Assembly: GCA_964600615.1 (NCBI GenBank)
Contig: CAZRJK010000007.1
Span: 13,994 to 77,993 of the forward strand
Origin: RUG11198 sp964600615
Lineage (GTDB): Bacteria > Bacillota_I > Bacilli_A > RF39 > UBA660
Reading direction: 5' to 3'
DNA length: 64,000 nt
Part shown: one piece after another, positions 17,349-26,095 of the stretch
Numbering within the stretch: the stretch's first letter is position 1
Layout of the letters: each line of letters starts with the position of its first letter
The notes under the pieces: model-generated
Told to the model about the DNA's origin: nothing
What the model saw: the letters and a program-made list of their open reading frames with translations, nothing else
Databases searched by the model: none
Position numbers and translations under genes: made by a program

Positions 17349-17471
17349 ATGAAGAGAACTTATCAACCAAACAAAGCAAAAAAAGCTAAAAAACACGGTT
17401 TTTTTGCTCGTGTAAAAGGAAATGTATTAAATAAAAGAAGAGCTAAAAAGAGAAAAAAATTATGTGCTTAA
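17349..17471 (+). CDS. rpmH: Ribosomal protein L34
   Basis: A 40-residue, strongly basic protein starting MKRTYQPNKAKKAKKHGFFA and ending in the lysine- and arginine-rich segment RRAKKRKKLCA. L34 is normally 44 residues in Bacillus; this one is four residues shorter in the middle. It has a GGAGGTG ribosome site and a perfect promoter. It heads the conserved rpmH-rnpA-yidC-jag cluster that begins the rightward arm from the origin. Confidence 0.97.
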   Translation: MKRTYQPNKAKKAKKHGFFARVKGNVLNKRRAKKRKKLCA

Positions 17472-17530
17472 ACTAACCATGTAATTTTTTTTTATTAAAA
17501 TCTTTCCTATATTATATATAAGGAGGTATT

Positions 17531-17869
17531 ATGAAAAAGAAAAATATTATAAAAAGTAAAAAAGAATTTACGGAAATAATAAATAATTGCAAATATCTAA
17601 AAAACGATTACTATGTTATTTATTACAAAAAAAATAATAAGAATACTAGATATGGTATATCAATACCAACCAAAACAGGAAAAGCAAACATAAGAAACAA
17701 AATAAAAAGAAGGATAAAAAATATAATAGATAATAACAAAAATATAATACCAAAACACCATGATTATGTTATAATAAGTAGGAAAAGATTATTAGAATTA
17801 AATTATCAAGATATGGAAACTAATCTTGTTAATCTAATAAAAAAGATAGGAGAAAAAAATGAAGAATAA
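17531..17869 (+). CDS. rnpA: Ribonuclease P protein component
   Basis: 112 residues, lysine-rich. RnpA binds the catalytic RNase P RNA and helps 5' maturation of tRNA. The family core RNKIKRRIKN (about residues 57-66), matching the usual RNxxKRxxRE, is present, and the N-terminus shows the typical K-x-x-F substrate-binding region. The ribosome site is AAGGAGG. It overlaps yidC by 11 nt. The RNase P RNA gene itself is not recognisable in this window. Confidence 0.95.
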   Translation: MKKKNIIKSKKEFTEIINNCKYLKNDYYVIYYKKNNKNTRYGISIPTKTGKANIRNKIKRRIKNIIDNNKNIIPKHHDYVIISRKRLLELNYQDMETNLVNLIKKIGEKNEE

Positions 17870-18779
17870 AACACTTAAAGTATTTATAGTAATATCATGT
17901 ATATTTCTATTAACAGGATGTACCAAAACCCTAAAAGATTCAGATAAAAAAGCAGTTATTAATGAAACAACAGGTCAAACAATAACTGAGAATATTATTT
18001 GTAAGCCAACAAATAAGAAAGTAATAAAAATATATGAAGACAATAAAGTAAATTTAAAAAAATTACCTGAATGTAAAAACTTTAATCCCCTTAAAAATTA
18101 TGAAGGATTATGGACAAGCATCTTTGTTAAACCATTAGCATGGTTAATAATAAAAATAGGAGCAGCACTAAAGAGCTATGGTTTATCACTTATAATAACA
18201 TGTTTATTAATAAGGCTAGTATTAATGCCAATAACTCAAAAAACAGCAATGCAATCTGAATTACTAAAGAAAGCTCAACCAGAACTAGATAAATTAGAAA
18301 AGAAATATAGAAATAAAACAAGTCAAGAAGATCAAACTAAAAAAGCTCAAGAAATGATGATGATATATAAAAAATATAATGTAAATCCAATGTCTGGATG
18401 CCTACTTGCTTTCATTCAATTACCATTATTATTTGCTTTCATTGAAGCAATAAATAGGACACCAGCATTATTTGAAAATAATTTCTTAGCTTTTCAAATG
18501 GGAACAACACCAAAAGTAGGAATACTAGTAAATCATAATTATTGGTACATACTATTAATAGTATTAATAATAGGAACTACATACTTTTCTTTTAGAAAAA
18601 CAATGAAAGATCAATCAGGACCAACAGCAGGTTCAATGAAATATACTCTATATTTTATGATGGGGATGATTGTGATAGCTTCATTCTCATTACCAGCAGC
18701 TATCGGAATATATTGGATAACATCTAGTGCATTTACAATATTCCAAAACAAACTAGTAGAAAGAAAGAAGGAAAACTAA
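17859..18779 (+). CDS. yidC: Membrane protein insertase YidC/SpoIIIJ
   Basis: 306 residues, a lipoprotein: signal peptide with lipobox LLTGC (cysteine at about 21). It has five membrane segments of the YidC2 core, including IITCLLIRLVLMP with the conserved arginine that lies in the hydrophilic groove, a cytoplasmic coiled hairpin (QSELLKKAQPELDKLEKKY), and the FIQLPLLFAFI and GIYWITSSAFT segments. It inserts membrane proteins with or without Sec, and the SpoIIIJ paralogue is needed for forespore signalling in spore formers. A start overlapping rnpA and a stop touching jag indicate one operon. Confidence 0.96.
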   Translation: MKNKTLKVFIVISCIFLLTGCTKTLKDSDKKAVINETTGQTITENIICKPTNKKVIKIYEDNKVNLKKLPECKNFNPLKNYEGLWTSIFVKPLAWLIIKIGAALKSYGLSLIITCLLIRLVLMPITQKTAMQSELLKKAQPELDKLEKKYRNKTSQEDQTKKAQEMMMIYKKYNVNPMSGCLLAFIQLPLLFAFIEAINRTPALFENNFLAFQMGTTPKVGILVNHNYWYILLIVLIIGTTYFSFRKTMKDQSGPTAGSMKYTLYFMMGMIVIASFSLPAAIGIYWITSSAFTIFQNKLVERKKEN

Positions 18780-19402
18780 TGAAAGAAAACATATTTACAG
18801 GAAAAACCAAAGAAGAAGCCCTTGAAAAAGCTTTAACAGAATTAAAAACAAACGAAGATAGCATAATAGTAAAAGTACTCTCAGAAAAACAAGGATTATT
18901 AAAAAAAGAAGTAAAAATAGAAGTAATAAATATAAATGATGTAATTAATTATCTAAAAGATAGTGTAAAAGAAATAACAAGCCTAATGAATATTGAAAGC
19001 AACTTAGAAGTAAAAAGAAGAGAAAAAAATATTATTATAAAAATATATTCAGATAAAAATTCTATTCTTATAGGAAAAAATGGTAAAAACTTAGAAGCAT
19101 TACAAAATATAATAAGACAAATAGTACCACAAGAAGTAAATAATAATTACAAAATAGTATTAGATATCGAAAACTATAAAGATAGAAAAATAACAAACTT
19201 AGAAAGAATGGCTAAACAAGTAGCAAGAGAAGTAAAAATGACTAAGGTAGAAGCTAAATTAGAACCAATGAATTCTTATGAAAGAAGAGCTATTCATAAC
19301 ATTCTAACAAATAATAAATTTGTTTACACTGAATCTGTTGGAGAAGAACCAAATAGATGTGTAGTAATTAAACCAAAAGAAGAAAAAAAAGAAGAAGAGT
19401 AA
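18779..19402 (+). CDS. jag: Jag/KhpB RNA-binding protein
   Basis: 207 residues with three parts: the Jag-N domain (GKTKEEALEKALTEL at the start), a KH domain with IGKNGKNLEALQNI (about 100-113), and an R3H domain with PMNSYERRAIHNIL (about 162-175). The KhpA/KhpB complex binds many small RNAs and mRNAs. Its ATG overlaps the TAA of yidC, so it is co-translated with the insertase, the standard arrangement. It is shorter than some Jag proteins because the linker after Jag-N is short. Confidence 0.95.
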   Translation: MKENIFTGKTKEEALEKALTELKTNEDSIIVKVLSEKQGLLKKEVKIEVININDVINYLKDSVKEITSLMNIESNLEVKRREKNIIIKIYSDKNSILIGKNGKNLEALQNIIRQIVPQEVNNNYKIVLDIENYKDRKITNLERMAKQVAREVKMTKVEAKLEPMNSYERRAIHNILTNNKFVYTESVGEEPNRCVVIKPKEEKKEEE

Positions 19403-19422
19403 CTTAACAAGTTGCTTTTTTT
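19398..19422 (+). terminator. Terminator of the rpmH-jag operon
   Basis: AGTAACTT pairs with AAGTTGCT (one G-U pair) across a three-base loop, followed by seven T. Confidence 0.7.
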
Positions 19423-19459
19423 ATTTATTATATATATAATAAAATAAAGGAGAATTAAT

Positions 19460-20011
19460 ATGGAAGAGAAAAAAAATAATGGGATTTTGATTGGAATAAT
19501 AATAGGTATTATAATAATGCTATTATTAATAGGAGGATTTGTATTATTTACAACTAGTGCTTTTTCGATTTATAATAATCAAAGGAAAAAAATAGAAAAT
19601 AAAACAGAAGAAATAATTGATAAATCAGAAGAAATAATTGACAAAGTTAAAGAAAAAGCAGAAGAACAAACTAATCAAATAGAAATAACTGGTAAATATG
19701 AACAAAAATCTGAAACAGAAACTCCATATTACAGTTCAGTAGTTGAAGTATCAAATTTAACGGATTCTTCAATAGATTTTAAAATAGAAGCATCTCATGG
19801 ATTAGATATAGATCACGTTAATATTGGATCAGTAAAAGGAACAGCAACCAAAAGTATTGGAAATAATTATATGTTTGAAGAAAATAATTCAAAAATATCA
19901 TTTACTTTTATTGAAAATAAATTAATAATAGCTGAAATCTATGAAGATAATATTAATCCATATGGAGGCCATGGAGTTTATTTTTCTGGACAATATAATA
20001 AAGTATCTTAA
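19460..20011 (+). CDS. Membrane-anchored protein of unknown function with extracytoplasmic beta-rich domain
   Basis: 183 residues that I do not recognise. One N-terminal membrane segment (about residues 9-33, IGIIIGIIIMLLLIGGFVLF) is followed by a charged heptad-like linker with a short internal repeat (EEIIDKSEEIIDK) and a C-terminal domain (about 75-183) with alternating strand pattern ending in NPYGGHGVYFSGQY. That ending looks like the closing strand of a small beta-barrel or lipocalin-like fold, but this is a guess. It is monocistronic, with its own AAGGAG ribosome site and terminators on both sides. A similar N-terminally anchored protein lies on the other side of mnmE. Confidence 0.7.
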   Translation: MEEKKNNGILIGIIIGIIIMLLLIGGFVLFTTSAFSIYNNQRKKIENKTEEIIDKSEEIIDKVKEKAEEQTNQIEITGKYEQKSETETPYYSSVVEVSNLTDSSIDFKIEASHGLDIDHVNIGSVKGTATKSIGNNYMFEENNSKISFTFIENKLIIAEIYEDNINPYGGHGVYFSGQYNKVS

Positions 20012-20035
20012 GAAATACATTAGTATTTCTTTTTC
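20009..20035 (+). terminator. Terminator after the anchored protein
   Basis: AGAAATAC, loop ATTA, GTATTTCT, then TTTTC. Confidence 0.8.
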
Positions 20036-20079
20036 TTTATAAATGTGTTAAAATATTTGCAGAAAAAGGAGGTAATAAT

Positions 20080-21432
20080 ATGGATGATACTATAGCAGCA
20101 ATATCTACTGCCCAAGGTGTAGGAGCTATATCTATAATAAGAGTAAGTGGTAACGATAGTATTAATATTGTAAATAAAATATTTAAAGGTAAAGATTTAA
20201 CTAAAGTAGATACTCATACCATTCATTATGGATATATTATAGATAATAATGAAATAATAGATGAAGTACTAGTATCAGTAATGAAAAGTCCTAAAACTTT
20301 TACTAAAGAAGATATAGTAGAAATAAATAGTCATGGAGGAATAGCACCTACTAACAAAGTATTAGAATTATTATTATTAAATGGAGCTAGATTAGCAGAA
20401 CCAGGAGAATTTACCAAAAGAGCTTTTCTAAATGGAAGAATAGACTTAATAGAAGCAGATGGAATAATGAATATAATATCTTCTAAATCAGATAAAGCAA
20501 GACAACTATCTATAAATCAATTAAGAGGAAAAGTATCTAATTTAATAAAAGATTTAAGAAAAGATTTAATAGAAATAATATCTAACATAGAAGTAAATAT
20601 AGACTATCCTGAATATGACGACATAGAAGTAGTAACTAATGAAAAATTATTACCTAGATTATTAAAAATAAAAGATAAATTAACTAAAGCCATCAAAAAA
20701 TCAGAAGATAGTAAAGTAATAAATCAAGGAATTAAAGTAGGAATAATAGGTAGACCTAATGTAGGAAAAAGTAGCCTACTAAATAATTTATTAGAAGAAG
20801 ATAAAGCTATAGTTACTGATATAGAAGGAACTACTAGAGACATAGTAGAAGGAACTATTAATTTAAATGGAATATTATTAAATATAACAGACACAGCAGG
20901 AATAAGAAAAACCAATAATATAGTAGAAAAAATAGGTGTAGAAAAAAGTAAGGAAATAATAAATAATTCAGATTTAATAATTATGATATTAAATAATAAT
21001 GAAGAATTAACTAAAGAAGATAATTATTTATTAAATATTATAAAAAATAAAAAACATATAATAATATCTAATAAAATAGATTTAGATAATAAATTAGATT
21101 ATTCTAAATTACCTAAAAATATAATAAAAGTAAGTATTCTAAATAATGAAGGTATAGAAAAATTAAAACAAAGAATAATCGAATTATTTAATCTAGGAGA
21201 ATTACAAACAGAAGATTTAACATATCTAAGTGATGCCAGAAGCATATCGTTATTAAAAAAATCATTAAACAAAATAGAAGAAAGTATTAATTCGATTAAT
21301 AATGAAGAACCAATAGATATAGTAGAATTAAATATTAAAAATGCTTGGGAATATTTAGGAGAAATAATTGGAGAAACATATACAGATGAATTACTAGATG
21401 ATTTATTCTCTAGATTTTGTTTAGGAAAATAG
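20080..21432 (+). CDS. mnmE: tRNA modification GTPase MnmE
   Basis: 450 residues. N-terminal formyl-THF-binding domain (DTIAAISTAQGVGAISIIRVSG), a helical domain interrupted by a G domain with P-loop GRPNVGKSSLLN (about 226-237), G2/G3 EGTTRD and DTAG, NKID as G4, and the C-terminal catalytic CLGK. With MnmG it makes the 5-aminomethyl or carboxymethylaminomethyl group of wobble uridine 34 in tRNA. The ribosome site is AAAGGAGG. In many Bacilli mnmE and mnmG are adjacent; here one unrelated gene separates them. Confidence 0.98.
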   Translation: MDDTIAAISTAQGVGAISIIRVSGNDSINIVNKIFKGKDLTKVDTHTIHYGYIIDNNEIIDEVLVSVMKSPKTFTKEDIVEINSHGGIAPTNKVLELLLLNGARLAEPGEFTKRAFLNGRIDLIEADGIMNIISSKSDKARQLSINQLRGKVSNLIKDLRKDLIEIISNIEVNIDYPEYDDIEVVTNEKLLPRLLKIKDKLTKAIKKSEDSKVINQGIKVGIIGRPNVGKSSLLNNLLEEDKAIVTDIEGTTRDIVEGTINLNGILLNITDTAGIRKTNNIVEKIGVEKSKEIINNSDLIIMILNNNEELTKEDNYLLNIIKNKKHIIISNKIDLDNKLDYSKLPKNIIKVSILNNEGIEKLKQRIIELFNLGELQTEDLTYLSDARSISLLKKSLNKIEESINSINNEEPIDIVELNIKNAWEYLGEIIGETYTDELLDDLFSRFCLGK

Positions 21433-21456
21433 TTTTTTTAAAAACTATTTTCTTAT
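21425..21456 (+). terminator. Terminator overlapping the end of mnmE
   Basis: GAAAATAGTTTTT and AAAAACTATTTTC form a near-continuous hairpin that includes the mnmE stop codon; the following T tract is short. Confidence 0.65.
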
Positions 21457-21504
21457 TGTATATTATTATGATATAATAAAGATAATAATAGAAAGGAGAA
21501 AAAA

Positions 21505-22104
21505 ATGAAAGAATTTAAAACTATCAATTCAACAATAATAATAACATTAATAGTTGTTATATTACTACTAAGTGCCCTATTTATACTAACCTTAACAGGT
21601 GAAATAAAACTTGTGCCAAAAGAAACTGAAGTACAAGAAACATCAAAAGAAGAGAACAAACAATATACATATGATGAAATAGCAGGATTATATACTAAAG
21701 AAGAAATTATAACCGTTGATAATGAACAAATTAAAGAAAGAACAGATTTATTATTAAATAGTGATGGAACATATTTTTATTCTTATGCTGTAAGAGTATC
21801 TCTAAGACATATGGGAAATTATATAATTAATAATAACAATCAAATAATTCTAAACAAATTATTTGAAATTAATGATGGAATAGAAATAATTCCTAGTTTT
21901 GAAACAATAAACCTAATAATCAATCAAAATAACATATCATACACAAACAATAAAACTGTTGAAGGTAATACTAAAACAATTAATTTAACCAAAAACAGCG
22001 ATTTAGAAAAAGAGAGTTTCATTAAAGCATATGGCGTTGATAAAGAAACTTTATTAAAAAATTCATATTATATAAACAATAAAAGCATATTATATAAACA
22101 ATAG
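21505..22104 (+). CDS. Membrane-anchored protein of unknown function
   Basis: 199 residues, not recognised. One N-terminal membrane segment (about residues 9-33, IIITLIVVILLLSALFILTL), then a short acidic linker and a beta-rich extracytoplasmic domain (from about 52) with the pattern GLYTKEEI, LLLNSDGTYFYSYA and MGNYIINNNNQIIL. This order, tag of strand, SDGTY and GxY, resembles small lipocalin-like or copper-resistance-like barrels found in exported Firmicutes proteins; I cannot assign it. It lies between mnmE and mnmG with its own AAAGGAG ribosome site and terminators on both sides. Confidence 0.7.
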   Translation: MKEFKTINSTIIITLIVVILLLSALFILTLTGEIKLVPKETEVQETSKEENKQYTYDEIAGLYTKEEIITVDNEQIKERTDLLLNSDGTYFYSYAVRVSLRHMGNYIINNNNQIILNKLFEINDGIEIIPSFETINLIINQNNISYTNNKTVEGNTKTINLTKNSDLEKESFIKAYGVDKETLLKNSYYINNKSILYKQ

Positions 22105-22105
22105 A

Positions 22106-22149
22106 AAAAGAAATATAAGAAGTTAACTATCTTGTATTTCTTTTTTTTT
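22106..22149 (+). terminator. Terminator before mnmG
   Basis: AAAAGAAATA pairs with TATTTCTTTT across a loop of about 19 nt, followed by T residues. Confidence 0.65.
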
Positions 22150-22193
22150 ATTAATATGCTAAAATAGTAACGATTGGAAAAGAAGTGATAACT

Positions 22194-24068
22194 ATGGATT
22201 ATGAAATTATAGTTGTAGGTGGAGGACATGCTGGATGTGAAGCAGCTTTAGCAGGAGCCCGTATCGGACACTCTACTCTACTTGTAACTGGAAGAATAGA
22301 AAATATAGCAACTATGCCATGTAATCCATCTATTGGAGGATCAGCAAAAGGAATAATAGTAAGAGAAATAGATGCCTTAGGTGGAGAAATGGGAATAAAT
22401 GCCGATAAATCTTTATTACAAATGAAAATGTTAAACTCTTCTAAAGGACCAGCAGTTCATTCCTTAAGAGCGCAAGCTGACAAGATAACTTATCCTAAAA
22501 ACATGAGAGAAACATTAAAAAAGCAAAAAAATCTAACTCTACTAGAAGGAATGGTTGAAGACTTAATAGTAGAAAACAATACTGTAAAAGGAATAGTATT
22601 ATCAGATAATAAAAAAATAACTTCTAATATAGTTATATTAACGACAGGAACATATTTAAAAGCTGATATATTAAGAGGTTCTACTAGAACTAGAAGTGGT
22701 CCTAACGGAGAAAAGCCATCTATGCACCTAAGCGATAAATTAAAAAGTTATGGCTTTGATATTTTAAGGTTAAAAACAGGAACACCACAAAGAATAGAAA
22801 AATCATCTATAGATTTTACTAAAACCAAAAGAGAAGATGGAGATTCTACGCCCCATACCTTCTCACATGATTTAGATAAACCATTATATGATGTAAATAA
22901 TCAAGAACCTTGCCACCTAATCTATACAACACCTGAAACCCATAAAATAATTTTAGATAATTTAAATAAATCAAGTATGTATGGAGGATTAAATGATATA
23001 ACAGGTGTAGGTCCTAGATATTGTCCATCAATAGAAGATAAAATAACAAGATTTAAAGATAAAGAAAAGCACCAATTATTCTTAGAACCAGAAAGCCTAT
23101 ACTATGATGATATCTATGTACAAGGATTTTCTACAAGCATGCCCGAAGAAATTCAAGAAAAAATGGTACATTCTCTCCCAGGATTAGAACATGCTAAAAT
23201 ACTAAAATATGCCTATGCTATAGAATATGATGCTATTTACCCTACTCAAGTAAAAGCCACACTAGAGACAAAAGTATTAAACAATCTGTTTACAGCAGGG
23301 CAAATAAATGGAACTAGCGGTTATGAAGAAGCTGCATGTCAAGGCTTAATTGCAGGAATAAACGCTTGTATGAAACTAGAAAACAAAGAAGCATTAATTT
23401 TAAAAAGAAACGAAGCTTACACTGGAGTATTAATAGATGACTTAGTAACAAAAGGAACAATAGAGCCATATAGAATGCTAACTTCTCGTGCAGAATATAG
23501 ATTATTATTAAGAGATGATAATGCTGATATTAGATTAAGAGAATATGGTCATCAAGTTGGGTTAATAGATGATAAAAGATATAAAAAATTTAAAGAAAAA
23601 TTATCCAATATTGAATCTCTTAAAGAACAACTAAAAAATATAAAATTATCTCCAACAAAAGAAAATAATAAAATATTAAAAAAATATAATTCAACACAAT
23701 TAAAAGATGGAATAACTCTATATAATTTATTAAAAAGATCAGAAATAACTTTGGATATATTATTTAAAGAAAACATTTTGAATAAAGAATATAATAATGA
23801 GGTAAATAAACAAGTAGAAATACAAATAAAATATGAAGGATATATAAAGAAAATTGAAAGAGAAGCTGAAAAAATGTTAAAACAAGAAAAAAAACAAATA
23901 CCAGAAGATATAGATTATAATAAAGTAACTAATCTAGCCAGTGAAGCCCGACAAAAATTAATAAAAGTAAGACCTACGTCAATTGGACAAGCTATGAGAA
24001 TAAGCGGAGTAAATCCAGCAGATATATCAATATTAATGGTATATTTAAGAAAGAAATATAATGAATAA
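22194..24068 (+). CDS. mnmG: tRNA uridine-5-carboxymethylaminomethyl enzyme MnmG
   Basis: An FAD-dependent enzyme (624 residues from the chosen start) that acts with MnmE on U34 of tRNA. The N-terminal dinucleotide motif VVGGGHAGCEAA, NPSIGGSAKG, the catalytic and FAD region GTPQRIEKSSIDF, GQINGTSGYEEAACQG and the C-terminal RPTSIGQAMRISGVNPADI are all present. ATG 22194 is preferred over an in-frame GTG at 22185, as the protein then begins directly at the FAD-binding strand. It overlaps rsmG by 8 nt, as in most Firmicutes. Confidence 0.98.
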   Translation: MDYEIIVVGGGHAGCEAALAGARIGHSTLLVTGRIENIATMPCNPSIGGSAKGIIVREIDALGGEMGINADKSLLQMKMLNSSKGPAVHSLRAQADKITYPKNMRETLKKQKNLTLLEGMVEDLIVENNTVKGIVLSDNKKITSNIVILTTGTYLKADILRGSTRTRSGPNGEKPSMHLSDKLKSYGFDILRLKTGTPQRIEKSSIDFTKTKREDGDSTPHTFSHDLDKPLYDVNNQEPCHLIYTTPETHKIILDNLNKSSMYGGLNDITGVGPRYCPSIEDKITRFKDKEKHQLFLEPESLYYDDIYVQGFSTSMPEEIQEKMVHSLPGLEHAKILKYAYAIEYDAIYPTQVKATLETKVLNNLFTAGQINGTSGYEEAACQGLIAGINACMKLENKEALILKRNEAYTGVLIDDLVTKGTIEPYRMLTSRAEYRLLLRDDNADIRLREYGHQVGLIDDKRYKKFKEKLSNIESLKEQLKNIKLSPTKENNKILKKYNSTQLKDGITLYNLLKRSEITLDILFKENILNKEYNNEVNKQVEIQIKYEGYIKKIEREAEKMLKQEKKQIPEDIDYNKVTNLASEARQKLIKVRPTSIGQAMRISGVNPADISILMVYLRKKYNE

Positions 24069-24762
24069 AGAAGTATTTATAGAGGAATTAAATAAATTAA
24101 ATATCAATATTACAGATAAACAATTAAAACAATTAGATGCTTATTATAACCTTTTAATAGAAGAAAATAAAAAATACAACTTAACATCTATAACAAAAGA
24201 AGAAGATGTATATTTAAAACATTTTTATGATTCTTTAACAATAACTAAAATAATAGATTTAAATAAAGAATCCTTATGTGATATAGGAACAGGAGCAGGG
24301 TTTCCAGGAATAGTATTAAAAATATTATTTCCTAATCTTAAAGTAACATTATTAGATTCTACTCTAAAAAAATGCAACTTTCTTAAATTAGCAATAGAAG
24401 AATTAAACTTAACAGATATTGAAGTAATAAATGAAAGAGCAGAAATATATAGTAAAAAAGAAAGAGAAAAATATGATATAGTAACATCAAGAGCAGTAGC
24501 CCCATTAAAACATTTACTAGAGTATTCTGTTCCCTTAGTAAAAGTAAATGGCTATTATATAGCTATGAAAAGTGATATAACAGAAGAAATAAAAGGAATA
24601 GAAAGCTATGAAAAAGAATTAAATATTAAAGAAATAAATAGAATATCCTTTAAATTACCTTCAGAAAATAGTCTAAGAACCTTAATAAAATATATAAAAA
24701 AAGAAAAAACCAATTCTAAATATCCAAGAAAGTATAATGAAATTAAAAAGAAAAATTTGTAA
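24061..24762 (+). CDS. rsmG: 16S rRNA G527 N7-methyltransferase RsmG
   Basis: 233 residues. SAM-binding motif CDIGTGAGFPGIVLKI (about 76-91), the preceding helix NLTSITKEEDVYLKHFYDSLT, the TSRAVAPLKHLLEY segment and the K-S-D end of the fold identify RsmG, which methylates G527 in the 530 loop of 16S rRNA. It is translationally coupled to mnmG through an 8-nt overlap. In Bacillus it is followed by noc and soj-spo0J; here only a divergent ParB-like gene follows. Confidence 0.97.
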   Translation: MNKEVFIEELNKLNINITDKQLKQLDAYYNLLIEENKKYNLTSITKEEDVYLKHFYDSLTITKIIDLNKESLCDIGTGAGFPGIVLKILFPNLKVTLLDSTLKKCNFLKLAIEELNLTDIEVINERAEIYSKKEREKYDIVTSRAVAPLKHLLEYSVPLVKVNGYYIAMKSDITEEIKGIESYEKELNIKEINRISFKLPSENSLRTLIKYIKKEKTNSKYPRKYNEIKKKNL

Positions 24763-24787
24763 AAGAAAACAAATTTTCTTTTTTTTA
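24761..24787 (+). terminator. Terminator of mnmG-rsmG
   Basis: AAAAGAAAA, loop CAAA, TTTTCTTTT, then TTTT, starting with the rsmG stop. Confidence 0.75.
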
Positions 24788-24844
24788 TTGAAAAAAAATT
24801 TTTTTTATTGTATTCTATATATAGTAGGAGAATAGAGGGATATT

Positions 24845-26080
24845 ATGGATAATGTGATACAATTAGCATTAATAGACCTTATACCAGGAGAATTTCATCC
24901 TCATCTAGAAAATCAAAATGATAATATTGATGGATTAGTTAATTCAATAAAAAATTTAGGAATTATTGAACCATTAATAGTTAGAAAAAAAGAAGATAAA
25001 TATGAAATAATAAATGGTAATAGAAGGTATAATGCAGCTAAACAACTAAATTTAGAAAAAATTCCAGTAATTGTAATTAATGCCACAGATGAAGAAGTTC
25101 TTAACATAATAATAACAAATAATGTCCAAAGAAAAGAGTTAACTGGAAAAGAAGAAGCCCTATTATATGAAAAAGCCATAAGATATCCCAATGTAAATGT
25201 TGAGCAGCTTAGTCTAAAACTTGGAATACCTGAAGATAGAATAAATTCAAAATTAAAAATAGTTAAAAAAAATGAAAACAAAACCAATCAAATATTAACA
25301 AATCATAATATCAACGGACAAACAACAGATATTAAAAATAATAATATAATAAATAACGATATAATTAATCTAAATAATTTAAATAATGAAGAAATAAGAA
25401 GGGAAAGATCAAATATGAATGAAAATCAATTCACAACACCAAATCAAGGAACTGCGCCTCAAAATTTTGAATCAAACCAAGGACCAACGTTTGGAGGAAG
25501 ATTTTTTCCAGCAATGGATAATCCATCACAAATAAATTCACAACCAGCACCTCAATCAAATCAATTAGTCGACTTAACTGGTAACACTATTCAGAATCAA
25601 GGAACTGTACCTGTCCCAAATCAGGGACCAATTAGTAATCCTGAAATAGAAAATACCCCAGCAATGAATAACACTAACCCAGAACCAATAAATATTCCAA
25701 CTTATAATAATATTCCCACACAAACACCTGTTACAGAAGAGAATAATCAAATGGAGAATATTCCAACTCCAACATTAGAAGAAATAGAAAAAAGTTTAAA
25801 TATTGTGCCTGAAAGCACTCCAAGTATTCCTGAAACACCAAATTTAGAAACTCAATTAGAAAACAACACAGTACAGGAAATAAGCAGAGAACCACTACCA
25901 GAATTAGAAAACATTCCTAATATAGAAACAAAGGAAGCTACCCCAATCAAAGAAGTAACCCCTATTATAAATATAATAAAAAGTATAGTAACTAATATGG
26001 AATTATTGGGATATAAGATTAATATAACAGAGAATGAAGGACCAACAAATTACAATATAAACATAGAAGTAGAAAAATAA
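24845..26080 (+). CDS. ParB/Spo0J-like protein with truncated DNA-binding region and long disordered tail
   Basis: 411 residues. Residues 1-115 form a ParB N-terminal (CTP-binding) domain: LVNSIKNLGIIEPLIVR (box I), NGNRRYNAAKQL (box II; GERR is usual, here GNRR) and TNNVQRKELTGKEEALLYEKA (box III). A short helix-turn-helix start follows (NVNVEQLSLKLGIPEDRI, to about 140), but most of the ParB parS-reading domain is missing. Residues about 145-370 are rich in N, P, Q, T and E and look disordered. The last 40 residues (KINITENEGPTNYNINIEVEK type strands) could be a reduced dimerisation module. It lies where noc/soj/spo0J lie in Bacillus, but no ParA is nearby. Whether it reads the four parS sites is unknown. 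Confidence 0.78.
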   Translation: MDNVIQLALIDLIPGEFHPHLENQNDNIDGLVNSIKNLGIIEPLIVRKKEDKYEIINGNRRYNAAKQLNLEKIPVIVINATDEEVLNIIITNNVQRKELTGKEEALLYEKAIRYPNVNVEQLSLKLGIPEDRINSKLKIVKKNENKTNQILTNHNINGQTTDIKNNNIINNDIINLNNLNNEEIRRERSNMNENQFTTPNQGTAPQNFESNQGPTFGGRFFPAMDNPSQINSQPAPQSNQLVDLTGNTIQNQGTVPVPNQGPISNPEIENTPAMNNTNPEPINIPTYNNIPTQTPVTEENNQMENIPTPTLEEIEKSLNIVPESTPSIPETPNLETQLENNTVQEISREPLPELENIPNIETKEATPIKEVTPIINIIKSIVTNMELLGYKINITENEGPTNYNINIEVEK

Positions 26081-26095
26081 TTTACTTCTTTTTTT
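26066..26095 (+). terminator. Terminator after the ParB-like gene
   Basis: GAAGTA and TACTTC pair across about 11 nt and are followed by seven T; it ends at the convergent PBP stop codon. Confidence 0.7.
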
